Positions 16,494 to 25,100 of a DNA stretch of 64,000 nt are shown here, one piece after another. Where the stretch lies: positions 4,403,001 through 4,467,000 of the forward strand of contig NZ_AP028664.1 of assembly GCF_041154455.1 (NCBI RefSeq), written 5' to 3'. A program made the position numbers and the translations under genes. This stretch comes from Variovorax sp. V213. GTDB taxonomy: Bacteria; Pseudomonadota; Gammaproteobacteria; Burkholderiales; Burkholderiaceae_C. Within the stretch, counting starts at the first letter, position 1. Each line of letters starts with the position of its first letter. Below the pieces are notes generated by a model. It had not been told where the DNA came from and did not search any database. It saw nothing but the letters and a program-made list of their open reading frames with translations.

Positions 16494-17301
16494 GCGTCGC
16501 CACCATGAAGACGGCCCAGCCCAGCAGCGCGAACCCGAGCGGCGCGCTCAGGCGATGGCCCCAGGGAACGTTCTTTTCCAGCGCCATGACGGCGGCCAGC
16601 AGAAGCATCCAGCCGAGACTGCCGGTGCCGAGCGCGAACATCAGCAGCATCAGCGCCCAGCAGCAGCCGACGCAGAACAGGCCGTGGTGCGTGCCCAGCG
16701 CGAACGCTTGGCGGGCTTGCGCCTGGCCCCGCCAGTGCTCGATGACGAAGCTCAAGGGCGTGCGGCACTTCTCCAGGCACCGGTGCTTGAGGCGGCTGAA
16801 CTGGAAGGCTCCGGCCAACGCAATGGTCGCGGCACCGATCACCCAGCCGTGCCAGGCCAGCGTGGGCGCGCTGGCGAGCAGGGCCAGCACCGCACTGTGG
16901 AGCCCGTGCGCCAGCAGCCCGAAGGCACCCCACACGGCCATGTAGCCGAGTCCCAGCAGCATGAGCAGGCGCGCATGGTCCGGGCGCCCCGCGGTCAATC
17001 GGTCGAAGGCGTTGAACAGCGGCAGCGTGGTCGGCAGCATCATGGCCGCCGTCATGAGGATCCATGCCGCGGCGTAGAGCACCGCGGGCACGATCACGCC
17101 GCCGGCGGGAATGGCCTGGCACAGGAACGCGGCCGGCCCCGAGGCGGTCCAGTCGCCGTGTTCGAGATAGCGCCCGTAAGGGCTGCGCGCCCAGGCCCAC
17201 AACGCCATCCACGCAAGCGTGACCAGTGCGGCGAGAACCGGCAGGAACACGCGGCGATGACGGGTGACGTTGCGCGGCGGCGAGCCGGCCGTCGGGTTCA
17301 T
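16486..17301 (-). CDS. DUF2182 domain integral membrane protein
   Basis: A 271-residue predicted metal-binding membrane protein with about 7 hydrophobic segments. The family signature is visible as the Met-rich MTAAMMLPTTLPLFNAF, a Cys pair in KHRCLEKCRTPL, and GLFCVGCCWALMLLMFALG. These Cys and Met residues are plausible metal ligands. It lies 61 bases downstream of a DUF1326 gene, a pairing seen repeatedly in bacteria, and the two are expected to work together. Biochemical function is not established. Confidence 0.85.
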   Translation of the reverse strand: MNPTAGSPPRNVTRHRRVFLPVLAALVTLAWMALWAWARSPYGRYLEHGDWTASGPAAFLCQAIPAGGVIVPAVLYAAAWILMTAAMMLPTTLPLFNAFDRLTAGRPDHARLLMLLGLGYMAVWGAFGLLAHGLHSAVLALLASAPTLAWHGWVIGAATIALAGAFQFSRLKHRCLEKCRTPLSFVIEHWRGQAQARQAFALGTHHGLFCVGCCWALMLLMFALGTGSLGWMLLLAAVMALEKNVPWGHRLSAPLGFALLGWAVFMVATHV

Positions 17302-17362
17302 TGGCTAACCTTCGTGCTTCGCACTGCGGTGCGAGCTTGCCTGGGTCGGCCCGGCGCGGCGC

Positions 17363-17965
17363 TCATGCGTCGAAGACGAAGGTGCTCTGCAGGGCGTTGT
17401 GGTTCTTGATGTCGAGATCGATGCCGAGGGCGGCGTTCTTCGAGCGGTAGGTCGGAGCCTTGCCGACGAACACCGGCGCGCCCGGAACCGTCGAGAACAC
17501 GGTGTCCGAAAGCGTGGTCTGGCCGCCGGTCGCGCCGCGGTAGGGTTCGAGTTCGGCGTAGTAATCCTTGCCGATCTCCAGCTCGCCCTTACCTTCGTTC
17601 ACGGTGAAGCGAATGGGCGCCCGCTCGACCGACACCACCTGGCCGATGAGTGCGGCCAGATCGGCGATCGGCCCGCCGGCCTTCCCGGTGTAGACCTTGA
17701 GCAGCGCCTCTTCCTGCGCTTTCGAGGCGTTTTCGTCGACGAAGATCGCCGCCGTCCAGTTGCCTTCGAGGATGTTTCCGGGCACATGCGCCACGGCCGC
17801 GATGGTGTTGCCGCCGACATCGACGCCGTCGATGGTTCCCTTGTCGATGCGCCACGCGACGATGGTGTCGCAGGTGCCGTTGTCGGGGTCTTCGCCGATC
17901 CAGCAAGGGCACAGGACGTTGCAGTTGCATACCTCGAGCAGGCGACCTTCCAGGTGATAGCTCAT
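17363..17965 (-). CDS. DUF1326 domain protein
   Basis: A 200-residue soluble protein without a signal peptide. The N-terminus MSYHLEGRLLEVCNCNVLCP, with CNCNVLCPCW at about residues 13-22, is the hallmark of DUF1326. The four closely spaced Cys could bind a metal or a thiol ligand. The rest is beta-rich (VAWRIDKGTIDGVDVGG, AAIFVDENAS). It is the first gene of a leftward set with the DUF2182 membrane protein and a DMT transporter. The role is unknown; a metal or heme handling partnership with DUF2182 is a guess based on the Cys patterns. Confidence 0.85.
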   Translation of the reverse strand: MSYHLEGRLLEVCNCNVLCPCWIGEDPDNGTCDTIVAWRIDKGTIDGVDVGGNTIAAVAHVPGNILEGNWTAAIFVDENASKAQEEALLKVYTGKAGGPIADLAALIGQVVSVERAPIRFTVNEGKGELEIGKDYYAELEPYRGATGGQTTLSDTVFSTVPGAPVFVGKAPTYRSKNAALGIDLDIKNHNALQSTFVFDA

Positions 17966-18177
17966 ACGAACCTCCGTTCAGAAGCCACACGAACACGGAC
18001 TTGTCGCCGCGATTCAGCGGCAAGGGGGCGCTGATCGTACGCCTCGCAACGAGGCAAGTCGAGTGCGGCGCCCGGACCCGCGCCATCCCCTGGGTACCCT
18101 CTTCGGGCTGCCGGCTCAGCTGCGGCTGGCGTCGGGCGAAGCCGATCGCCAGGGCAGCGCCCCTGGATGCGCCTTGC

Positions 18178-18831
18178 CTAGACGATCAGCGCGATCGTGG
18201 CTTCGAGATGCTCCGAAGGCGCGCGCCGGAAGCCGGAGCGCGTGAATCGCTGCAGCTGGCCGACCACGAAGGCCGTGAGCGCGGCGGCGCGCACCTGCGC
18301 GTCCACCGTGGGCGTGGTCGAGCCATCCGCCGTGGCGGCGCCGCGCAGCACCTGGCGCAAGGTGGCTTCGATCTTGTCGAAGAACTGGTTCATGCGCTGC
18401 TGCAGCCGCTCGTTCTCGAACACCAGCGCATCGCCGACCATGACGCGCGTCATGCCGGGGTTGCGCTCGGCAAACTGCACCAGCAGCGTCAGGATTCTTG
18501 CGGCCTGCTGGGCACCCGTTGCGCCCTCGCGCTCGAGGATCTGGTTCACCAGGGTGAAGACGCTTTGCTCGATGAAATCGATCAGGCCCTCGAACATCTG
18601 GGCCTTGCTCGCGAAGTGGCGATAGAGCGCGGCCTCGCTCACATCCAGCCGCGCAGCCAGTGCCGCGGTCGTCACCCGCTCGGCGCCAGGCTGCTCGAGC
18701 ATGGCCGCCAGCGCCTGCAGTATCTGCACGCGCCGCTCCCCGGGCTTGGGTCGCTTTCGCACCGGAGCTGCAGGGGTCAGCGTCTCTGTCTGGGTTTCTA
18801 CGCCGGGATGGCTTGTCTCTTCGTTCTGCAT
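18178..18831 (-). CDS. slmA: TetR family regulator, nucleoid occlusion factor SlmA-like
   Basis: A 217-residue TetR-fold protein. After a low-complexity start it carries GERRVQILQALAAMLEQP, then RVTTAALAARLDVSEAALYR and HFASKAQMFEGLIDFIEQ. These match the DNA-binding domain of betaproteobacterial SlmA, which binds DNA and FtsZ to block division over the nucleoid. The C-terminal domain (LLVQFAERNPGMTRVMVGDA) also fits. Start is uncertain: ATG at 18831 is chosen, while a GTG at 18870 would add 13 residues but would translate through a palindrome. In several Comamonadaceae slmA lies beside argB; here argB is 7.7 kb away with polysaccharide genes between them. Confidence 0.82.
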   Translation of the reverse strand: MQNEETSHPGVETQTETLTPAAPVRKRPKPGERRVQILQALAAMLEQPGAERVTTAALAARLDVSEAALYRHFASKAQMFEGLIDFIEQSVFTLVNQILEREGATGAQQAARILTLLVQFAERNPGMTRVMVGDALVFENERLQQRMNQFFDKIEATLRQVLRGAATADGSTTPTVDAQVRAAALTAFVVGQLQRFTRSGFRRAPSEHLEATIALIV

Positions 18832-18851
18832 GGGAGCGCGTGCAAAGATGT

Positions 18852-18863
18852 AATCAATTGATT
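18852..18863. promoter_or_regulatory. Palindrome between slmA and galE
   Basis: AATCAATTGATT, a perfect 12-base palindrome in a locally A/T-rich spot just upstream of the preferred slmA start and 90 bases from galE. It could be an operator or promoter part. It does not match the SlmA consensus GTGAGTACTCAC, so autoregulation by SlmA is not supported. Confidence 0.35.
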
Positions 18864-18953
18864 CTCGCACAGGGCCGCTCGCAGTGAGCGCGTGCCAACC
18901 AGCCCCCGGAAAGCTCGTACAGAATCGGGTCCAGCAAACAGAAAAGAGATCAC

Positions 18954-19991
18954 ATGGCCCAAAGCAGCGTTCTGGTGACTGGCGGGGCAGGCTTCATCGG
19001 CAGCCACACCTGCGTGGCGCTGGCCGCCGCCGGATACACGCCGGTCATTCTCGACAATCTTGGCAACAGCGACGTCCGCGTGCTGGAGCGGTTGCGCCAG
19101 ATCACGGGTAGCGCACCGCGGCTGATCGAGGGCGACGTACGCGACAGGGCGCTGCTCGACCGCGTGCTGGCCAGCGAACGCTTCTCGGCCGTGATCCACT
19201 TCGCGGGCCTCAAGGCCGTCGGCGACTCGGTGGCCGACCCGCTCACGTACTACGACAACAACGTGCATGGAAGCCTCGTGCTCGCTTCGGCCATGCAACA
19301 GGCAGGCGTCCGTACGCTGATTTTTTCGTCGTCAGCCACGGTGTACGGCGAACCCGACCAATCGCCCATTCCGGAAGGCGCGCCCTGCAGGCCGGCCAAT
19401 CCCTATGGGCGTTCGAAGCGCATGGTGGAAGAAGCGCTGATCGATCTGCACCGCGCCGAGCCGGGCTGGCGCATTGCGCTGCTGCGCTATTTCAACCCGG
19501 TGGGCGCCCATGAGAGCGGACGCATCGGCGAACATCCGCAAGGCAAGCCGAACAACCTGATGCCCTTCGTGTGCCAGGTGGCGGTGGGGCAGCGCGACAA
19601 GCTGCTCATCCACGGCAACGACTATCCGACGCCCGACGGCACCGGCGTGCGCGACTACGTGCATGTGATGGACCTGGCCGAAGGGCACGTGGCGGCGCTG
19701 CGGCACGCAGAAAGCCAGGTGGGCCTGGTCACGCTGAACCTCGGCACCGGCCGCGGCGCCTCCGTGCTCGAAGTGGTGCATGCCTTCGAACGCGCAAGCG
19801 GGCGGCCGCTTCCTTATGAGGTCGGCCCGCGCCGGCCCGGCGACGTGCCTGCGTACTGGGGCGATCCGTCGCTCGCAGAAGCAACCTTGGGCTGGCGCGC
19901 GCAGCGCGGGCTCGACCAGATGTGCGCGGACAGCTGGCGTTGGCAGCAGGGCAATCCGAACGGGTACGACACCGCATCCGTCCAGCGCTGA
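18954..19991 (+). CDS. galE: UDP-glucose 4-epimerase
   Basis: A 345-residue extended SDR that interconverts UDP-glucose and UDP-galactose (possibly also the N-acetyl forms). It shows the NAD motif [23 protein letters not shown], the catalytic SSSATVYG with Ser/Thr, and YGRSK as the Tyr-Lys pair, plus RYFNPVGAHESGRIGE and VRDYVHVMDLAEGH typical of GalE. AAAAGAGA precedes the ATG. It begins a rightward polysaccharide block and supplies galactose-type donor sugars. It is the first gene after the slmA divergent region. Confidence 0.94.
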   Translation: MAQSSVLVTGGAGFIGSHTCVALAAAGYTPVILDNLGNSDVRVLERLRQITGSAPRLIEGDVRDRALLDRVLASERFSAVIHFAGLKAVGDSVADPLTYYDNNVHGSLVLASAMQQAGVRTLIFSSSATVYGEPDQSPIPEGAPCRPANPYGRSKRMVEEALIDLHRAEPGWRIALLRYFNPVGAHESGRIGEHPQGKPNNLMPFVCQVAVGQRDKLLIHGNDYPTPDGTGVRDYVHVMDLAEGHVAALRHAESQVGLVTLNLGTGRGASVLEVVHAFERASGRPLPYEVGPRRPGDVPAYWGDPSLAEATLGWRAQRGLDQMCADSWRWQQGNPNGYDTASVQR

Positions 19992-20245
19992 CGTTGGCGG
20001 CAATGCCGCGACATGCGGCAAGCGCCGGGATCAAAACGGCGCCTTGTCCTTCAACAGACGGTATAGCGAATTGATTACGCTGGTAACGAAGGCATACCTC
20101 CGTATTGAATAAGCCAAGGCTCAAACAGCCTGTTACTGCCGGCAGCTCTTTCACAGCTGCTTCTCTCGGTATTCTGAATCGAAGGGATTTCTGCCAGCCA
20201 GAGAACCCTCGGTACCGCTCACACTTGAAGACTTGGGAGAATGAC

Positions 20246-22045
20246 TTGTCTATCGATCAAGCGCGATATACCCATTGGGCTGCGGCGCGCCGGTTTTCAT
20301 CTTTCGCCGATGCCGCGTACCTGGCTTGGACTGAAGAAGGCGCATCGTGCTCCAAAGCACAAGATGCGGCGCTGGGTCTCGAACTGGCGAACTTCCCCTA
20401 CCAACACGGCATCACCTTCGCAATCGCTGACAACGGCAATGATGAAGAGTTGCGCACCACATTGGCATCGCTCTCCGCTCAGTCGTGCCGTCGATTCGAT
20501 GTGGTGGTGACGTGTCAGCCTTCGCGTGCGGCATCGGTCAACACGGCGCTCCTGTTCGTCAAGGATTCGGTCAATGTCCGCCTCGTGGCATCCGGTGCAT
20601 CGGCAAGCCGCACCGAGCTGCTGCAGATCGCACTCGCGCACTCGACTGAAACCTACTTCGGAGTGATCCTGGCAGGTGACAGGCTCGCTCCGTCAGCTGC
20701 TTCTTCCGTGCATCTCACGCTGGCGAAATGGCCGGAGGCGGTCATCGTCTATGCGGACGAGGACTGGATCACTGAAGACGGCACGCGCTGCAAGCCGCGT
20801 TTCAAATCTGCGTGGGACCCGGAGGGCCAACTGGGGTTCGACCTGCTGGATGGTTTGTGCGTGATGAAGCGCTCAGCCGTTCTGGAAGCGGGAGGCTTTG
20901 GCGCCGAGTTCGAACCGGCGGCACGCTACGACCTGCATTGCAGAGTGGCCATGCCGCTGCACTGCAGCCAGATACGCCATATTCCCCTGGTGCTGTATCA
21001 CCGGCGAGTTCCGCCGGTCATGAATGCACCTGACGCGAGGGACGCGATCAAGACCTATGCGGCGGCGGCCAGGCGGGTTGCCGCAGAAGCAGCCTTCCAG
21101 CAGACGGGGACCGCAGTCGATGTCTTGCCATCGCCCGTCGCTGAATTTGTCAATCACGTTCGACGGCCCTTGCCCAACCCTGCTCCCAGGGTGAGTGTTC
21201 TTGTGCCGACACGGGATCGCGCGAACCTGGTCAGGTCCTGCCTGAATGGCTTGCTCAAGCAAACCGACTATCCCGATTTCGAAGTCATCATTCTCGACAA
21301 CGACAGCATCGAGCCGGCCACCATGGCCTTGTTCGCCGAACTGCGCGCGGACCCGCGCGTTCGCGTGCTCCGCGTTCCCGGCCCTTTCAATTTCTCGGCC
21401 ATCAACAATGTCGGCGCGCAAGCCTCGACGGGAGCGGTGCTCCTCTTCTTGAACAACGACATCGAAGTATTGGATGCCGGGTGGCTGAGAGAAATGGTCA
21501 GCGAAGTCATGCGGCCGGACATCGGCTGTGTCGGCGCAAAGCTCCTGTACGGCAACGGCTCCATCCAGCACGCCGGGGTCATCCTGCAGCGCGGACCGCT
21601 GGCAATGCATGTTTGCCGCATGGACGATGCCACGGCCTCCGGAGTGGACGGGCGGCTTGCGGGCACGCGGGGCTACCTGGCGGTCACAGGGGCCTGCCTC
21701 GCCGTTCGCCGCTCGGTGTTCGAGCAGGTTGGAGGATTCGATGGCGAACATCTGGCGGTCGCCTACAACGATATCGACTTGTGCCTCAAGGTGAACGATG
21801 CGGGATACCGCAACATCTGCACGCCATTTGCATCGTTGCTGCACCTTGAAAGCGCTTCACGCGGACAGGACCACGCGTCCGAAGAGAAGCGGCAGCGCGC
21901 TCAGCGCGAGCAGGACCACACCAGCGCCAAGTGGATCGATCGCTTCGAAAACGACCCCTATCACAACCCGAATGTCCTGCTGGACTGGTTCACCGGCGCG
22001 CGCCTGGCCCAGAACGCCGGACAGCACTGGCAGCTCGCGCGCTAA
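20246..22045 (+). CDS. Tandem-domain GT2 family glycosyltransferase
   Basis: A protein of about 599 residues with two GT-A modules. The first (about 45-300) is divergent but keeps a YADEDWITEDG segment like the paired GT2 proteins of O-antigen loci. The second (about 315-560) is canonical: VSVLVPTRDRANLVRSCLNG, ILDNDSIEPAT, LFLNNDIEVLDAGWL and GGFDGEHLAVAYNDIDLCLK. I prefer the TTG at 20246 because GGGAGA lies just upstream. An in-frame TTG at 20105 would add 47 residues without a ribosome site. It acts in the cytoplasm on a lipid-linked glycan. A 59-base gap separates it from the giant gene that follows. Confidence 0.85.
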   Translation: MSIDQARYTHWAAARRFSSFADAAYLAWTEEGASCSKAQDAALGLELANFPYQHGITFAIADNGNDEELRTTLASLSAQSCRRFDVVVTCQPSRAASVNTALLFVKDSVNVRLVASGASASRTELLQIALAHSTETYFGVILAGDRLAPSAASSVHLTLAKWPEAVIVYADEDWITEDGTRCKPRFKSAWDPEGQLGFDLLDGLCVMKRSAVLEAGGFGAEFEPAARYDLHCRVAMPLHCSQIRHIPLVLYHRRVPPVMNAPDARDAIKTYAAAARRVAAEAAFQQTGTAVDVLPSPVAEFVNHVRRPLPNPAPRVSVLVPTRDRANLVRSCLNGLLKQTDYPDFEVIILDNDSIEPATMALFAELRADPRVRVLRVPGPFNFSAINNVGAQASTGAVLLFLNNDIEVLDAGWLREMVSEVMRPDIGCVGAKLLYGNGSIQHAGVILQRGPLAMHVCRMDDATASGVDGRLAGTRGYLAVTGACLAVRRSVFEQVGGFDGEHLAVAYNDIDLCLKVNDAGYRNICTPFASLLHLESASRGQDHASEEKRQRAQREQDHTSAKWIDRFENDPYHNPNVLLDWFTGARLAQNAGQHWQLAR

Positions 22046-22104
22046 GGCCGCGGTTTCATCGACCCTCTAGCGGAGGCCCGGATGCGTCCGGGCAGGAACA
22101 CACA

Positions 22105-25100
22105 ATGAAAGAACCCACCATCATTCTTCCGACGGTCGACAAGTCGCTCGACGTGCTGACGCACCCGGTGCTGGACCCCCTCTTCTGGACACCGCATCTT
22201 CTCGGCAAGGCCAGCGCCTGGTGGACCCACACGCCGTTCGCGTTCTGGATCGTGGCCGCATGCAAGCCAGGCTTGCTGGTGGAACTGGGCACACACAACG
22301 GCGTGTCATATGCGGCGTTTTGCGAAGCCGTCGCCCGAATCAAGTCGTCCACGCGCTGCTACGCGGTGGACACCTGGGCCGGGGACGAGCATGCCGGGCA
22401 TTTCGACGCGCAGGTCTATCACGAGCTTCGCGACTTCCACGACAAGCACTTCAGCGCATTCTCCGAGCTCCTCAAGTCCACCTTCGACGACGCTCTGCCT
22501 TACTTCGCCGACGGCTCGATCGATCTGCTGCACATCGACGGCTTCCATACCTACGAAGCAGTCAAGCACGACTTCGAGACCTGGCTTCCCAAGCTGTCGG
22601 ACAAGGCCGTGGTGCTGTTCCACGACACCAATGTGCGCAGCGGAAATTTCGGTGTCTTCCGGTTTTTCGCGGAGCAGGCACGGCACTATCCCTCCTTCGA
22701 GTTCCTGCACGGCCACGGACTCGGCGTGCTGGCAGTTGGTGATCGCGCACCTGCCGCTGCCATGGCGTTGTGCAACCTCGAACCCGAACGAGCGGACGCA
22801 GCCAGGGCCCGCTTTTCGCATCTTGGGACGCGCTGGTTCGTCGCTACCCGCGAACAGCTCGGTTCGGCGGAGCTGCATCAGCGCATCCATGAGGCCAATG
22901 CGCTGCGCGCGCCCGTGGAAGCAGAACTTGCGCAAGTAGCGGCAGCCCGCGTCGCCGAGGCCGAGGCCCGTGCCAGCGCCGAAGGCAAGGTGGACGCCTT
23001 GTCCCAGGAGGTGGCCCACAAGGCAGCCCAGTTGCAGGACCTGGACAAGCAAGCCAGCGATGCGCAAGCGAAGGCCGCCCAGGCCGAAGCCGCCGCCCGT
23101 GCAACGGGCTTCGCCCACGAGCAGGCGAACAGGCGCGTGGCGGAGCTTCGCAATGTCGTGGCGCAATTGGCAACCGACCTGAACAGGGCGCGAGAGGACT
23201 TGAAGGAAGCAGGCGAAGAGACGAATCTTCAGAAGCGGATTGCGCTCGCCTGGAAGGACTTCGCCGATCTGAAGGGTGAACGGATCGATTCCCTGACAAA
23301 GCGCTTCTCGCGCCTGCGGATCGATCCATCCTTGAGCGTGAAGGCCAAGGTGCGCAAGCGTATCCGGCTGCTTGCCAAGCGCCTTTCCGGCCGGCCTGTC
23401 AATCTCGCGGCGGTCGAAACCGTCAGGTTCTCACCTTACTTCGATCGGGACTGGTATCTGAGTGCCTACCCTGACGTGGCGTCCTCGGGCGTAGACCCTG
23501 CAGAGCACTACGTTGCCTACGGTGCGGCCGAAGGACGCGACCCCGGTCCGTGGTTCTCCGGCACCGAATACGCGGCGCGCTACGGGGATGCGGCGGGCTT
23601 CAATCCGCTGCTTCACTACACGCTGGTCGGAGCGCGAGAGGGCCGGCGCGCCGGACTGGGCGGGGACGACCAGGCAGACCCGCCTCTTCCTTCCTTGCCC
23701 AGCCGGGTCTTCTCCATCTTCTACGTTTCCGGCGAGGCGGATACACCGGGCCATCAATATCGCGTAGCGCGCTACATGGAGGCGGCACGCATGAATGGCG
23801 TCCCGGCAGAGTGGATCCGGCAGGACCAGCTCGAAACGCAGCTCCAGCTGACGTCAAGGCACGACGTGATGATTCTCTGGCGCACCCAGTGGAGCCCCGC
23901 CCTCGAAAAAGCCATAGGACTGATGCATTCGCAAGGCAAGAAGGTCATGTTCGACGTCGACGACCTGATGATCGAGCCGGACCTGGCCGACACCAAGGTG
24001 ATCGACGGCATCCGGTCCAACGCCCATCCGGAAGCGGCGGTGCGCGAGCTTTTCGCGAGCGTGCGCAGGGCCATGCTCGCGGCCGACGTGTGCATTGCCA
24101 GCACCCAGGAACTGGCCTACCACATGCGTTGTGCGGGCAAGACCACCCATGTGCTGTTGAACGGCTTCGACGACCAGACTTTCGAACTGTCCAGGCGCAG
24201 CGCAGTGCAATGGCGCAGCGCGCGGCCCGACAACCTGGTGCGGATCGGCTATGCGGGCGGATCGCGGACGCATCAGCGCGACCTGGGGCTTGCCATCGAG
24301 GCGATTGCGCGCCTGCTCCGCGAAAACGATCTGTGCCGCCTGGTGCTCTTTCAGACCGACTCCGGCATGCGCCTGGTCGACGTGGAGGAATACCCCGTCA
24401 TGGCCGGCCTGGAGCACCGGATCGAGTGGCGGCCTTTCCAGACCTTGGAAACATTGCCGCGCGAAATAGCGCGCTTCGACATCAATATCGCGCCGCTGGA
24501 ATTCGGCAATCCGTTCTGCGAGGCCAAGAGCGAATTGAAATTCTTCGAAGCCGCTCTGGTCGACGTTCCGACCATCGCTTCGCCGACCGGCCCCTTCACG
24601 CGGGCGATCGAGCACGGCGTTTCGGGCTTTCTGGCCACCAGCGCCGACGACTGGTACCACTACCTTTCGACCCTTGCCTCGGACCAGACGCTCAGGGCCA
24701 GCATCGGCTCGGCCGCGTTCCTGCGCGCCATGGCTTCCTACGGGCCGCTGCAGCGCGCCGCAAAGTTCGGCCTCGTGCTCGACCAGCTGCAAGGCGACGC
24801 CCTGGCCGCGCGGGCCTTTGCGCTCGATGCCCGCGTGCGCTCGGCGCCGGTTCGCCGGCCCAGCCTGATGCCGCTGAAAGTACTGTTCGAACACAGGGCC
24901 GATGCGGGCGAGCTTGCAGAAGTCTCGGTCGTCATTCCGCTCTACAACTACGAGCAGTTCATCGTCGAGGCGCTGGAATCCGTCCGGACGCAGACGCTGG
25001 CGGTGCTGGACCTGGTGGTGGTGGACGACTGTTCGACCGACGGTTCGCTGAACACGGTGCTGGCATGGGCCCGGCAGCACGCCACGCGCTTCAACCGCGT

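Noticed and set aside
17319..17334. Intrinsic terminator between DUF1326 and DUF2182 genes (TCGCAC-TGCG-GTGCGA)
   Set aside because: The six-base stem has no U-run and lies within an apparent operon just upstream of the DUF2182 start. It is probably incidental.
18852..18863. SlmA binding site
   Set aside because: AATCAATTGATT is palindromic but does not match GTGAGTACTCAC. It is kept only as an unassigned palindrome.
20105..20245. N-terminal extension of the tandem GT2 gene from a TTG at 20105
   Set aside because: No ribosome site at 20105, and the added 47 residues do not extend any domain. TTG at 20246 has GGGAGA upstream.
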